DNA of 50,673 nucleotides, from the NCBI GenBank assembly GCA_020437755.1, contig JAGQVX010000007.1:1-50673 (forward strand), written 5' to 3'. This DNA is from Flavobacteriales bacterium (GTDB lineage Bacteria; Bacteroidota; Bacteroidia; Flavobacteriales_D; Sanyastnellaceae). The notes beneath the pieces are model-generated. The model was not told the DNA's origin. It did not search any database and saw nothing but the letters and a program-made list of their open reading frames with translations. Of the stretch, positions 24,628-34,140 are shown in pieces. Position 1 is the stretch's first letter. Each line of letters begins with the position of its first letter. The position numbers and the translations under genes are program-made.

Positions 24628-26844
24628 TTACGGACAAGCTGTTCCAAATCCAATAAGGAAAATCAAGAGGTCGAGGGTATCGATAACGTCGTCGTTGTTG
24701 AGATCGGAAGGGCACTGATCGAAGCCAATGCAGGACTGCGTGGCCGGATCCCAAACCGTTCCTACACCACAGAACTGAGCGCCGTTTTGACCTTCATTTT
24801 GATCGCAGATTCCGTCGCCGTCGCTGTCTTGCTGACAATTTCCAAAGCAGTCATAAACCGCCGTCGCGAAGAAGCAGGTATTATCGTCATCGGTAGCCGC
24901 CGAGTTGAAATTACACGCCCAGGGAACGGTACAGCCGTACACTGTCTGCCCATCACAAATTCCATCGTTATTGCTGTCGCTCAAACAATTACCATCACAA
25001 TCGAGGTAGGTCTCTTCGGGATAAGAACAGGAGTCATCCGAGCACCCCGCAAGCGGATCATAGTTGCATGCCGCAGGATCAAGGCAACCGGGGAAGGTGC
25101 ACAGGTCATTATCTACGCAGGCCGTGCCAGGGACATAGTTGCAGGCATTGTCGATATCACATGAAGGATACTCACACAATGAATCATCGCCACAAGCCGC
25201 GGCAGGTACATAGTTGCAGGCAGCAGGATCATTACAATCCGGGTACACGCACAAGCCGTTGTCGGTGCACCCCGCATTGGGATTGTAATTGCAGGCCAGT
25301 TCGTCGGTACAATCCGGAAATCCGCCGCCACCGCATACTCCGCAGCCATCCAGGAACAGACAAGAATCATCGCTGATGGTTGCGGCAGAATCATAGTTAC
25401 AGGCCTCGTAATCGGTACAGCCGGCGCATGAGGTGTATTCGCAGGAACCATCGTCGGCATTGGCGTTGGGATCATAGTTGCAGGCGCCTTCAATGGTGCA
25501 GCCTACTACTATGGGAGTCCCCTCGCAATTGCATGCAGCAGTCCACATATCCTGCATGGTATCCGGATTTCCATCGTCGCATGGATCTCCCGGATAAATA
25601 CATTGCAGAACGTCAAAAATAGTTGCTTCCGGATCGTAGGAACAGGCATTGGCATCGGTGCAGCCGGCGCAAGAAGTGTACTCGCATGAACCGTCATCGC
25701 AATTGGCCAATGAATCGTAGTTGCAGGCCTGTCCGTCCGTACATCCGGCCATGGTACCCGATCCACCACAGATATTGCAGGCATCGGGGTATTCGCACGA
25801 GCCATCGTTGGTGGTAGCATAGAGGTCGAAATTGCAAGCTGTGGGATCCGTACATCCCGGGCCAACTCCGGTGAAACTCAGTTGGAAATGCCCACATCCT
25901 GCTAAATTGGTTGTCCAAACGTTGAAATAGTAGTTGGTATTGGGGAGTAGTGTAAAATTGGAGCCGATATTTCCCTGACAGCCAAACGTGACCGGGCCAC
26001 AACAAACGATGTAGTTCAATTCTCCGCAACCGTTGCAGGCATCTTCATAGATGGTCATAGAGACATTGGTACCGTCGATGTTTTGAAGGAAGAAATACAA
26101 AAGCTCCAAATCTCCGGAATTCACAACATACCACAAGTCATAGTAGGGTGTTCCCGGGCTGACACAGTCAGTGCCATCCTCGCCCACTCCACAACATGTA
26201 TTTCCTACAACCGTTTCATTCTGTCCCACGACTTGAGCGTCAAACACCGTTTCATTCAAACCATATACGCATGAACCGTCGTCCAATGCCACTTCTGAAT
26301 TGAAATTACAAGCAGATGAATCTGTGCATCCATAACAATCATAAACGCACCCACTACCATTCACAGTAGCTGAGCTGTCGTAATTGCACGCAATTGGATC
26401 TGCACAACCCGGAATGCAATCCGCTTCACCCACGGTGAACGCCGCAAAGGAGTTGTTCTCCAGGACTATCGGACCTTCATTTGCCCCTAGTAATTCACAT
26501 TCAAGAATGGCATTGTAGAGCCCACCGGCAACGTAAAGCGCATAGCATCCGCTGGGTAAACAAATATTCAATGTGGTTGGACTTGCACCACTCGCGAGGG
26601 TTCCGGTAGACATTAAATCTCCGGTTTCCAGATCATTGATATAGTAATATGATCCGTTCCAACCACCGTTGAATACCTCCGTCATGACCATCGTTAGGCA
26701 ATTGTCGTAGCAACAATCCGCATTGTCAAAATCGGTAACGATGTAGTTGCATGCGAAAGGATCATTGCATCCGGCGTACGACGAGGTTGCAGCCAGTGCA
26801 ACGCATACGACAGCAAGAAAGGTTGATAGAAGTAAGGTCTTCAT
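24628..26844 (-). CDS. Secreted Cys-rich protein with 13 GCxDxxACNY repeats and a dockerin-like end
   Basis: 738 residues with a signal peptide (AATSSYA/GCND). About thirteen units of 20-40 residues follow the pattern GCxDxxACNYDxxAxxDDGSCxY, each with three or four cysteines, and are likely disulfide-linked and stable outside the cell. Between units 3 and 4 lies a beta domain of about 130 residues (YDLWYVVNSGDLELL...YYFNVWTT). Two units are followed by calcium-loop-like segments (DSNNDGICDG and DSDGDGICDQ). The end is a dockerin-like half repeat, DLNNDDVIDTLDLLIFLIGFG, in place of a T9SS tail. Such repeats are common in marine Bacteroidota; their function is unknown. Periodic DNA repeats mirror the protein units. 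Confidence 0.85.
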   Translation of the reverse strand: MKTLLLSTFLAVVCVALAATSSYAGCNDPFACNYIVTDFDNADCCYDNCLTMVMTEVFNGGWNGSYYYINDLETGDLMSTGTLASGASPTTLNICLPSGCYALYVAGGLYNAILECELLGANEGPIVLENNSFAAFTVGEADCIPGCADPIACNYDSSATVNGSGCVYDCYGCTDSSACNFNSEVALDDGSCVYGLNETVFDAQVVGQNETVVGNTCCGVGEDGTDCVSPGTPYYDLWYVVNSGDLELLYFFLQNIDGTNVSMTIYEDACNGCGELNYIVCCGPVTFGCQGNIGSNFTLLPNTNYYFNVWTTNLAGCGHFQLSFTGVGPGCTDPTACNFDLYATTNDGSCEYPDACNICGGSGTMAGCTDGQACNYDSLANCDDGSCEYTSCAGCTDANACSYDPEATIFDVLQCIYPGDPCDDGNPDTMQDMWTAACNCEGTPIVVGCTIEGACNYDPNANADDGSCEYTSCAGCTDYEACNYDSAATISDDSCLFLDGCGVCGGGGFPDCTDELACNYNPNAGCTDNGLCVYPDCNDPAACNYVPAAACGDDSLCEYPSCDIDNACNYVPGTACVDNDLCTFPGCLDPAACNYDPLAGCSDDSCSYPEETYLDCDGNCLSDSNNDGICDGQTVYGCTVPWACNFNSAATDDDNTCFFATAVYDCFGNCQQDSDGDGICDQNEGQNGAQFCGVGTVWDPATQSCIGFDQCPSDLNNDDVIDTLDLLIFLIGFGTACP

Positions 26845-26914
26845 GTTGTATCAGGTTTCCGCAAGCCTCAGAGCACAGGTCTACGGCAGAATAGTCAGTT
26901 GTTTTCGTTGAATT

Positions 26915-26922
26915 CAAAAATA
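26915..26922 (-). promoter_or_regulatory. -7 promoter box of the Cys-rich gene
   Basis: TATTTTTG on the minus strand fits TAnnTTTG. It gives a leader of about 65 bases before the start at 26844. No convincing -33 element is seen. Confidence 0.4.
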
Positions 26923-27007
26923 CGAAATATGAATAAACTGAAGAAGTCGACGAATGAATACATCTTCCAGGTATCGCGCCTGTCATGATCATGGGCGAAA
27001 AGCATAG

Positions 27008-27037
27008 TTGGCTTCCAAAGAAAAAGACTTACTTTTG
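27008..27037 (+). promoter_or_regulatory. Promoter of the PurF-type gene
   Basis: TTG (27008-27010), 19 bases, TACTTTTG (27030-27037): a full match to the Bacteroidota -33/-7 consensus. The predicted leader is about 25 bases. Confidence 0.7.
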
Positions 27038-27066
27038 TCGCTTCATTCAAGAGCCGTGAGGCAACT

Positions 27067-28965
27067 ATGAGCGACGCAATCAAGCATGAGTGCGGTATAG
27101 CACTTCTCAGGCTTAAAAAGCCACTTTCCTATTACCGTGATAAGTACGGAACATCCTTCTACGGTCTGAACAAAATGTATCTCCTCATGGAGAAACAGCA
27201 CAATCGCGGTCAGGATGGCGCGGGTTTGGCCAATATCAAACTCGACGTCCAGCCCGGGAAAAGATACATCAGCCGGGTACGTTCCAATCACAGCACTCCC
27301 ATTAAGGACATTTTCGCCCGTGTCATGGGAAGGTTTCAGGAGTTGGAAGACCAGCCCGAAAAACTGGCCGATGTTCAGTTTCTCAAAGAGAACTACGGCT
27401 TCACCGGAGAGGTGTTTTTAGGGCATTTGCGTTACGGCACTTTTGGTGGAAACAGCATTGAACAGTGTCATCCGTTCCTCCGTCAAAACAATTGGATGAC
27501 CCGAAATTTGGTCGTTGCCGGAAACTTCAACCTCACCAATGTGGATGAGTTGTTTTCGCTTTTGGTAAGCCTGGGGCAGCACCCCAAAGAGGTTGCCGAT
27601 ACCGTGACCGTACTGGAAAAAATTGGACACTTCCTCGATGAAGAGAATCAGCGACTGTTTGATATGTACAACTCGCAAGGGTATGGCAATCAGCAGATTT
27701 CTGAGAAAATTCAGCAAAATATTGACGTGCAACAAGTGCTTCAACACGCTGCACGCGATTGGGACGGGGGCTATGCTATGGCCGGTATGATCGGACATGG
27801 TGATTCATTTGTCCTCCGTGACCCCGCTGGAATCCGTCCGGCATACTGGTACGAAGACGATGAAATTGTAGTGGTTACCTCTGAACGCCCGGTGATTCAA
27901 ACGGCGTTCAATGTGCCCATCGAGGAAATCCACGAACTGGATCCCGGTCACGCCATCATCATCAAGAAAAACGCCTCGGTATCGATTAAACAGGTTCGTG
28001 CGCCACTGCCGCGTAAAGCGTGCAGCTTCGAGCGCATCTACTTTTCACGTGGCAATGACGCCGATATCTACCTGGAGCGTAAAAACCTGGGACGAAAAGT
28101 GGTTCCTCAAGTGTTGAAGGCGGTTGAATACGATTTGCGGAACACCGTTTTTTCGTACATCCCCAACACTGCTGAGACTTCATACTACGGCATGATCAAG
28201 GAGGTGGAAGACTACCTCAATGATGTGAAGGCGCGCAAAATCGCCAATTTGGGCGCGAACCCCGATCCGGAGAAAATCCGCGATATTCTGGACATCCGCA
28301 CACGTGTGCAAAAAGTGGCCATTAAAGACGCCAAGCTGCGCACCTTCATCACTCAGGATTCCGACCGTGATGACCTTGTGGCACACGTGTATGACATCAC
28401 TTACGGAAGTGTGGTGGCCGGAAAAGACAATCTGGTCATGATCGATGATTCCATCGTCCGGGGGACAACGCTGAAAAAGAGCATCATCCGCATACTCGAC
28501 CGATTGGGTCCTAAGCAAATTGTCATTGTTTCTTCCGCCCCTCAAATCCGCTACCCCGATTGCTACGGAATCGATATGGCGAAGTTGGGTGATTTCATTG
28601 CCTTTCAAGCCATGATTTCCCTGATCAAAGAGCGGAAAATGGACAGCCTCCTGGAGGTGACCTACAAGAAGTGCAAGGATCAGCAAAACATGCCCAAAGA
28701 GCAGGTTAGAAACTATGTGAAGGACCTGTATGAGCCTTTTACCGCCGATGAAATCTCAGCCCGTATTTCGGAATTGCTCACTCCCAAAGGAACTCAGGCG
28801 AAAGTGCAGATTATTTATCAATCCATTCAGGGACTGCACGATTCCTGCCCCGATCACCTTGGGGACTGGTATTTCACAGGCGACTATCCCACTCCCGGAG
28901 GGAATAAGGTGGTCAACAAGGCGTTTATCAATTACTACGAAGGAAACAACGAGCGCGCTTATTAA
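27067..28965 (+). CDS. Amidophosphoribosyltransferase-type class II glutamine amidotransferase, long form
   Basis: 632 residues, against about 500 for E. coli PurF. The Ntn-hydrolase glutaminase domain starts with the nucleophile Cys9 (HECGIALL), which needs a short propeptide cut. NRGQDGAG, GHLRYGTFGG and GNFNLTN follow as in PurF. The phosphoribosyltransferase domain has the PRPP motif VMIDDSIVRGTT near residue 460. PurF makes 5-phosphoribosylamine, the first step of purine synthesis. Bacteroidota often carry this long form beside a normal PurF, so it may be a paralogue with a changed role (family knowledge; the other copy is not in the window). It is transcribed alone, from its own promoter. 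Confidence 0.85.
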   Translation: MSDAIKHECGIALLRLKKPLSYYRDKYGTSFYGLNKMYLLMEKQHNRGQDGAGLANIKLDVQPGKRYISRVRSNHSTPIKDIFARVMGRFQELEDQPEKLADVQFLKENYGFTGEVFLGHLRYGTFGGNSIEQCHPFLRQNNWMTRNLVVAGNFNLTNVDELFSLLVSLGQHPKEVADTVTVLEKIGHFLDEENQRLFDMYNSQGYGNQQISEKIQQNIDVQQVLQHAARDWDGGYAMAGMIGHGDSFVLRDPAGIRPAYWYEDDEIVVVTSERPVIQTAFNVPIEEIHELDPGHAIIIKKNASVSIKQVRAPLPRKACSFERIYFSRGNDADIYLERKNLGRKVVPQVLKAVEYDLRNTVFSYIPNTAETSYYGMIKEVEDYLNDVKARKIANLGANPDPEKIRDILDIRTRVQKVAIKDAKLRTFITQDSDRDDLVAHVYDITYGSVVAGKDNLVMIDDSIVRGTTLKKSIIRILDRLGPKQIVIVSSAPQIRYPDCYGIDMAKLGDFIAFQAMISLIKERKMDSLLEVTYKKCKDQQNMPKEQVRNYVKDLYEPFTADEISARISELLTPKGTQAKVQIIYQSIQGLHDSCPDHLGDWYFTGDYPTPGGNKVVNKAFINYYEGNNERAY

Positions 28966-28973
28966 GCCATTCA

Positions 28974-28988
28974 GGCATTCGCCAAATG
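28974..28988 (+). repeat. 15-bp repeat, class A, exact
   Basis: 8 bases behind the stop codon of the PurF-type gene. With two more bases it is a 17-bp imperfect palindrome (to 28990). Confidence 0.95.
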
Positions 28989-29030
28989 CCGAACCTGTTT
29001 TGCCTTCCCGGATTTTAAAGCCGTAATCAT

Positions 29031-29056
29031 AAAAAAGGGCGCCCTTTTGGACGCCC
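29031..29056 (-). terminator. Terminator between convergent genes
   Basis: On the minus strand: GGGCGTCC, loop AAAA, GGGCGCCC, then six T. The stem is 8 bp with one G-T pair. It contains the 16-bp perfect palindrome AAAAGGGCGCCCTTTT (29033-29048) and probably also acts, more weakly, on the plus strand after the PurF-type gene. Confidence 0.85.
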
Positions 29057-29079
29057 TGATTAGCCTGCATAGTTTTGAA

Positions 29080-30774
29080 TTAGCGACGGACCGTAAACCG
29101 TTCCGATCTGCGATCGTTCGAAGATTGCACCACCATGGTGTACATGCCATCCGTAAGATTCAAGCCTTCCAGTTGTACCATCGATTCAATAATGGCCATT
29201 CGGGATACTATTTGTCCCAATGAGTTGTAAATCAACATTTCATAGTTGTCGGTAAGGTTCAGATCTGATAAATCAACCGTGAACTGACCATTGTTAGGAT
29301 TGGGGTAGATCGTGAAACCCGCAGCTTCCTGCAATTCTTCCACTCCCACAACCGCAGTTACATACACTGTAGTGGTGCAGGTACTGGTATTGCCTGCTTC
29401 GTCGTACAATTGAACCTGCACGTCATTGGCACCTGCATCCGTGTACCAAAGTTGTGAAGGACTAATGACGTACTCGGTTATGCCGCAATTATCTGAGCTA
29501 CTGTCATTCAGGTCATCAAAGTCGAGGAATACCGATTCACCCTCCGGAATTTCAATATCTACACTGAATATGCAGTCGGCCACAGGTGGGGTGACGTCGC
29601 CGTTGGTAAGGGTAACTTCTTGTGAGGTATAACTGCCACAGGCATCATAAACCTCGATGACATAGGTTCCAACACCCAAATTTGATACCGATGGACTCGA
29701 TATCGATGATCCCTGCCAGTAGAACGAGTAAGGACCAACACCATTATCCATAAACCATCCTACGTAGCCATCTGTGGCATCACCGCATGAGGGAAGATCA
29801 ATACCCAAATCAGCAACAGCTATGGCAGCGCTGCCCTGAACGTTGACTGAGATTTTGAACTCACCAAGATTTGAGTTGTACCCTTCCGCACGTATGCTAT
29901 AGGTTCCCGCACATAGCGTCGATGCGATCATGGATTGGTACGTACCTGCCGCATCGTCGTTTTCGGTGATCAATCCGCTGGGGCCAAACAACGACAAATA
30001 AGTGTCAAAATCAGTTTCCCCATGGATAGTGCTAATGGTTACAAGCGACGTTTGGTCAATGGTGAATTGATACCATACATCCGCCGAAGCTTGTCCGCCC
30101 GAATTGGTGTATTGCAATGGCGCGCCACTACCCACTGACACCGTATTGGTAGAATTGATGTCACTCTTGGTTGCTCCCGAAGCTATAGTTCCAAAGTTCA
30201 GCTTATCATTTTCCGCATCTCCATGCGTATATCTCCAGGTTTGTGCCCAAATCTGATCCCACTCCGACACTTGCTGAAAACACCATGGTGACCCATTGGC
30301 CGCCAACCAAGGATTCCAATGGCAAGGACGAAAATCGCTACTGGGATAAACCAATGGAATATATTGCTGATTATCGCGCAGGGTTGCCATTCCAACAAAG
30401 TAGTGGTCATCCCCGCTGGTATAAGAACACTCGTTGCTATTGTCCGATTCAAAGGCTTCAATCCAGATTCCGAACTCCGCATTAAAGGCATATCCTGTTC
30501 CGGCATACCATACCCATGAAGCAGCATCAGAATAACAATTAGGGCTACAATCCCATGTGGTGCACAGTTCACCAAACCAACCTCCAACCCACAAATCCGT
30601 TCGAATGGTTGGATCGGCTTGTCCGTCGAAATCTGAACCTCCACCGTAGTAGCTGTCATTGACCCGAAATTCGAAGTTCACCTGATTGTTGACGATATCC
30701 GTGATTTGGGCCAGAAGAGATCCTGAACCACACAGTGCAACGAAAAATACAGTAAGTGAGTAGAGAGTTTTCAT
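29080..30774 (-). CDS. T9SS-sorted secreted protein with PPC-like and SprB-like domains
   Basis: 564 residues with a signal peptide ending GSLLA/QIT. The first 190 residues are rich in Trp, Cys and Tyr and match nothing I recognise. A PPC-like (pre-peptidase C-terminal) beta domain follows at about 200-315 (ADVWYQFTIDQTSLVTIST, DFDTYLSLFGPSG, CAGTYSIRAEGY). Next comes a SprB-type repeat (LPSCGDATDGYVGWFMDNG) and a HYR-like unit (NCGITEYVISPSQ...DEAGNTSTC). The end is a type A T9SS tail (FTIYPNPNNGQFTVDL...LTDGMYTMVVQS). A cell-surface adhesion role is plausible but not shown. It has a good terminator behind it. Confidence 0.85.
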   Translation of the reverse strand: MKTLYSLTVFFVALCGSGSLLAQITDIVNNQVNFEFRVNDSYYGGGSDFDGQADPTIRTDLWVGGWFGELCTTWDCSPNCYSDAASWVWYAGTGYAFNAEFGIWIEAFESDNSNECSYTSGDDHYFVGMATLRDNQQYIPLVYPSSDFRPCHWNPWLAANGSPWCFQQVSEWDQIWAQTWRYTHGDAENDKLNFGTIASGATKSDINSTNTVSVGSGAPLQYTNSGGQASADVWYQFTIDQTSLVTISTIHGETDFDTYLSLFGPSGLITENDDAAGTYQSMIASTLCAGTYSIRAEGYNSNLGEFKISVNVQGSAAIAVADLGIDLPSCGDATDGYVGWFMDNGVGPYSFYWQGSSISSPSVSNLGVGTYVIEVYDACGSYTSQEVTLTNGDVTPPVADCIFSVDIEIPEGESVFLDFDDLNDSSSDNCGITEYVISPSQLWYTDAGANDVQVQLYDEAGNTSTCTTTVYVTAVVGVEELQEAAGFTIYPNPNNGQFTVDLSDLNLTDNYEMLIYNSLGQIVSRMAIIESMVQLEGLNLTDGMYTMVVQSSNDRRSERFTVRR

Positions 30775-30890
30775 AATTAATCGTTTTGAAAATTTGATAT
30801 CCCAAAATTCATGGGAATCAGGTCATTGGGCAATCGTCAGAAATAATGATCTTTGAGAACCTGTTTTTGGTTTGTTGAACCCTTTCTAGC

Positions 30891-33800
30891 ATGCACTCAA
30901 CCCATTTTTCATTGTTTCAGCAAGGAGTCTTTGGCCTGATTTTACTGGTGATTGCGCCAATTGGTGTCCTTGGTCAGGATTCACCCGATGCTGAAATCAA
31001 GGTGAAGCAGAGCAAGATTCGACTCATTGAAATCAATGAGGGCCTTTCTCAAGGAATGGTGAATGGAGTGGTCGAAGATCAGGACGGATTTCTGTGGATT
31101 TCAACCAAAGAGGGGTTGAACAAATATGATGGTCGACAGTTCAAAGCTTACCGCCATATTCCCGACGATGATCAGTCTATTTCAAACAATTTCGCCAATG
31201 GCCTGGTGGTGGATCACAAGAACCGCATTTGGGTGGGCACCCAAAACGCCGGGGTCAACCTTTACAATCCTACAACAGATAAATTCGTTCGTTTTCAAGC
31301 CGACACTAGCCAAACCAACACCATAACGAGCAACTTTGTCGGAGAATTCTACCTCGATCATCTGGGTAATTTGTTTGTTCAGACCTTAGATGAACACAAC
31401 TATTCAGTTTTTTTGTTGGCCGATCTCGAAGGAGACATTCCTGATTCCATTGAGATTCGTCCCATTCGCGCAGTTTATCCGGTATTCGCCGAAATGCATC
31501 GTGGCGGTGACGGCTCTCGCTTTCTGCAGTTTGACCGATTTGGTGGCATGTGGTATGCCAACATAGACACCCTATTCTATGCCGAACCCGGTCAAAACAC
31601 TAACCCTCATCGATTCGAGCTGATTCAGAACCCCGATCCTGATTTTTCCGACGAAGTTCAATTCCACATTAGTCCACACGGAGACCGTGTTTTTACAACC
31701 GACCAGCACCAAAGAATCTATGAATTTGACTACAACTCCAAGCAATTCAAATGTATTTTCACACTACCACCACAATACGACGTGTACAACGGGTTGTACC
31801 ATGACTCCCAAAACCGCCTGTGGGTGTGGGAAAGAGAGGGCACATTTCTTCGAATTGACCTCAACGACACCTCGCTAACAGAGTTGGAAGTCAACTGGAA
31901 TAAAATGCAATTGGACTCCCGGCGCATGCATACCGGAATTTTGGCAGAAGACCGTAATCATAACTTATGGTTGGGAACCGGTGGCAACGGGCTGCTAAAA
32001 ATTAGCGGCAAGGGAGAGCAATTCCTGCTGGAATGCGCTCCTGAGGACGGATTGATTGAAAGCACCTGGACCTATCGCGTAGAGAACGGTATGGGACGCG
32101 CCAGGCACAATAAACCCATGCTCTTGAAATACCGGCCCTTCCTCATAGCACATAAGAATTTCAATCCGCAAACGGGGATGGAAAGTATTAACGAAAAGGA
32201 CCAACTTACAGTGGACCTGGAAGGAACGTTGTGGAAATCCGTTACCCTTAATAATGTGGATACCCTGGCTATAATTCGATACAATCCGGATCTAACGCCC
32301 GAAATGGAAGTCGTCTTCAGAAATCGAACCTCCGAGTCAGAAGCATTGGGCAGCCCGTTGTTTCTTGATGCTGATCAGAATATATGGTTCGGTGAAAAAG
32401 CCAGAAACGGTAGAGTGCACTTGTACAAGTATGTGCACGACGAGAGGAAAGTACTCACGTATGAATTCCCCATAGACGGCAGCAAGTACCAATACCGTTT
32501 CATTTCCGATTGGTTGTTTGACGACTCCGGTGCCCTGTGGATGGCCACAATGGAAGGTGTGTGGAAATTTGAGGAAGACGGCCAGTCGTGGCTTCATATT
32601 GCAAATGACCCCGACAACCCACACAGTTTGTCCAACAATCAATGTCTGAGTATCTGTTTTGACCCCGCACAACCCGATACCTACCTATGGATAGGGACAG
32701 AAGGCGGAGGACTGAATCGCCTCAATTTGCATGATTTGTCGTGCGCACGCTATGACGTCTCCACCGGATTGCCCAACGATGTGGTGTATTCCATCCTTCC
32801 CGACAGTAGAAACAATCTATGGTTTGGCACCAACCAGGGCCTCTGTCAGTTTAACCCCACCGATAGATCTGTTGTTACCTATACCCGTGATGATGGGCTA
32901 CCCAGCAACGAATTCAATCGCTATGAATTCTCCCTGGGTGACGATAACCGTCTGATTTTCGGTGGAATGGGAGGCATCATAAGTTTCGATCCGGAAGACT
33001 TTTACTCGAGCGGTATTCCCAGTAAGACCGTGATCTCCGATATTCTCTTGTTCAATGAACCCCTTGATTTTCGGGACAAGCAGCGCTTGAACCGTCTGGA
33101 CATGGACCTGGATATGCCCATCGCTGAAAGCTCCGAACTCACATTTAATCATGATCATGACATGATCTCGATTCAGTTTGTTTGTCTGGATCTTACCAGT
33201 CCACTCGCCAATAAATACCGCTACCGCCTCAAGGGGTTGTCTGATCAATGGGTTGAAGCAGGAAACCGAAATGAAGCCACATTCACCGATTTAAGTCCGG
33301 GTAGCTACACCTTTGAAGTGCTCGGTGCGGGGAGTGACGGGGTTTGGAACGAAGAGCCAACAACGTTGATTTTGCATGTACGTGCTCCCTGGTGGGGGAC
33401 GTACTATGCTATTGCCCTATGGATTTTACTCGGAGTCGGATTGCTGTACATTATTTATCACTACCGGTTGCAAAACATGCTTCGGTATGAACGTATGCGA
33501 AATCGCATTGCGCAGGACCTTCATGATGATATTGGCTCTACGTTGAGCAGTATTTCGCTGTACAGTGGCGTACTCAATCAATGGTCGTCCGAAATTCCCG
33601 ACAAAGCCACTTCAATCGTACGCACCATTGGAACCAGTGCAGAGCACATGATGGAGAGTATGAACGATATTGTATGGAGTATCAAAACGGAAAATGAAAG
33701 CTTCACCGATCTGCTCAACCGACTGCGAAGCTATGCGGCCAACATATCTGATGCTTCCAATATGCGCGTCGTGTTCAACGTTTCTGATCATGTTTCCCAA

Positions 33801-34109
33801 GTTCAATTGCAGCCGGAACAACGTAAAAATATTTACCTCATTCTAAAGGAGTCGATCAACAATGCTGCAAAATACTCAGGCGGAAACAAGGTAGAAATTG
33901 ATATCTCTCTGAAAGGCAAAAAACTCATTGCCGAAGTCTACGATGACGGAGTGGGATTTGACGCGGAGAACCCTACGTTCCTTGAAAATACTCTTGGTGG
34001 AAACGGATTGAAAGGGATGCAACAACGTGCAAATGAAATTGGGGGAATGATCAATATTCGCAGTAAACCAGGCGAAGGAACCACCATTCGATTAGAGTGC
34101 AAATTATAG
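30891..34109 (+). CDS. Periplasmic-propeller histidine kinase (Reg_prop, Y_Y_Y, HisKA_3, HATPase)
   Basis: 1072 residues. The signal sequence is followed by a two-component-regulator propeller of about 700 residues whose blades carry motifs such as DQDGFLWISTKEGLNKYDG, DHKNRIWVGTQNAG and DSRNNLWFGTNQGL. A Y_Y_Y domain lies at about 750-830 (YRYRLKGLSDQW, GSYTFEVLGAG) and one transmembrane segment at about 834-856. The cytoplasmic part is HisKA_3 with the phospho-accepting His878 (QDLHDDIGSTLSS), then HATPase_c with N box KESINNAAKYSGG, G1 DDGVGFD and G2 GGNGLKGM. It senses an external signal, often an oligosaccharide in this class, and probably phosphorylates the convergently encoded regulator. 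There is no fused receiver domain, so it is not a hybrid kinase. Confidence 0.93.
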   Translation: MHSTHFSLFQQGVFGLILLVIAPIGVLGQDSPDAEIKVKQSKIRLIEINEGLSQGMVNGVVEDQDGFLWISTKEGLNKYDGRQFKAYRHIPDDDQSISNNFANGLVVDHKNRIWVGTQNAGVNLYNPTTDKFVRFQADTSQTNTITSNFVGEFYLDHLGNLFVQTLDEHNYSVFLLADLEGDIPDSIEIRPIRAVYPVFAEMHRGGDGSRFLQFDRFGGMWYANIDTLFYAEPGQNTNPHRFELIQNPDPDFSDEVQFHISPHGDRVFTTDQHQRIYEFDYNSKQFKCIFTLPPQYDVYNGLYHDSQNRLWVWEREGTFLRIDLNDTSLTELEVNWNKMQLDSRRMHTGILAEDRNHNLWLGTGGNGLLKISGKGEQFLLECAPEDGLIESTWTYRVENGMGRARHNKPMLLKYRPFLIAHKNFNPQTGMESINEKDQLTVDLEGTLWKSVTLNNVDTLAIIRYNPDLTPEMEVVFRNRTSESEALGSPLFLDADQNIWFGEKARNGRVHLYKYVHDERKVLTYEFPIDGSKYQYRFISDWLFDDSGALWMATMEGVWKFEEDGQSWLHIANDPDNPHSLSNNQCLSICFDPAQPDTYLWIGTEGGGLNRLNLHDLSCARYDVSTGLPNDVVYSILPDSRNNLWFGTNQGLCQFNPTDRSVVTYTRDDGLPSNEFNRYEFSLGDDNRLIFGGMGGIISFDPEDFYSSGIPSKTVISDILLFNEPLDFRDKQRLNRLDMDLDMPIAESSELTFNHDHDMISIQFVCLDLTSPLANKYRYRLKGLSDQWVEAGNRNEATFTDLSPGSYTFEVLGAGSDGVWNEEPTTLILHVRAPWWGTYYAIALWILLGVGLLYIIYHYRLQNMLRYERMRNRIAQDLHDDIGSTLSSISLYSGVLNQWSSEIPDKATSIVRTIGTSAEHMMESMNDIVWSIKTENESFTDLLNRLRSYAANISDASNMRVVFNVSDHVSQVQLQPEQRKNIYLILKESINNAAKYSGGNKVEIDISLKGKKLIAEVYDDGVGFDAENPTFLENTLGGNGLKGMQQRANEIGGMINIRSKPGEGTTIRLECKL

Positions 34110-34140
34110 TGTTGCCCCTTCAATGTTCTATGATTTGGTA

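Noticed and set aside
25000-26300. Periodic DNA repeats suggestive of a CRISPR array
   Set aside because: The periodicity comes from the coding repeats of the Cys-rich protein; units vary in length and sequence and there are no spacers.
27067-28965. Reading the long amidotransferase as glucosamine-6-phosphate synthase
   Set aside because: It has a PRPP-binding phosphoribosyltransferase motif (VMIDDSIVRGTT) and no sugar-isomerase domains.
31474-31490. GTATTCGCCGAAATG as another repeat copy
   Set aside because: One inserted base and one mismatch; not counted.
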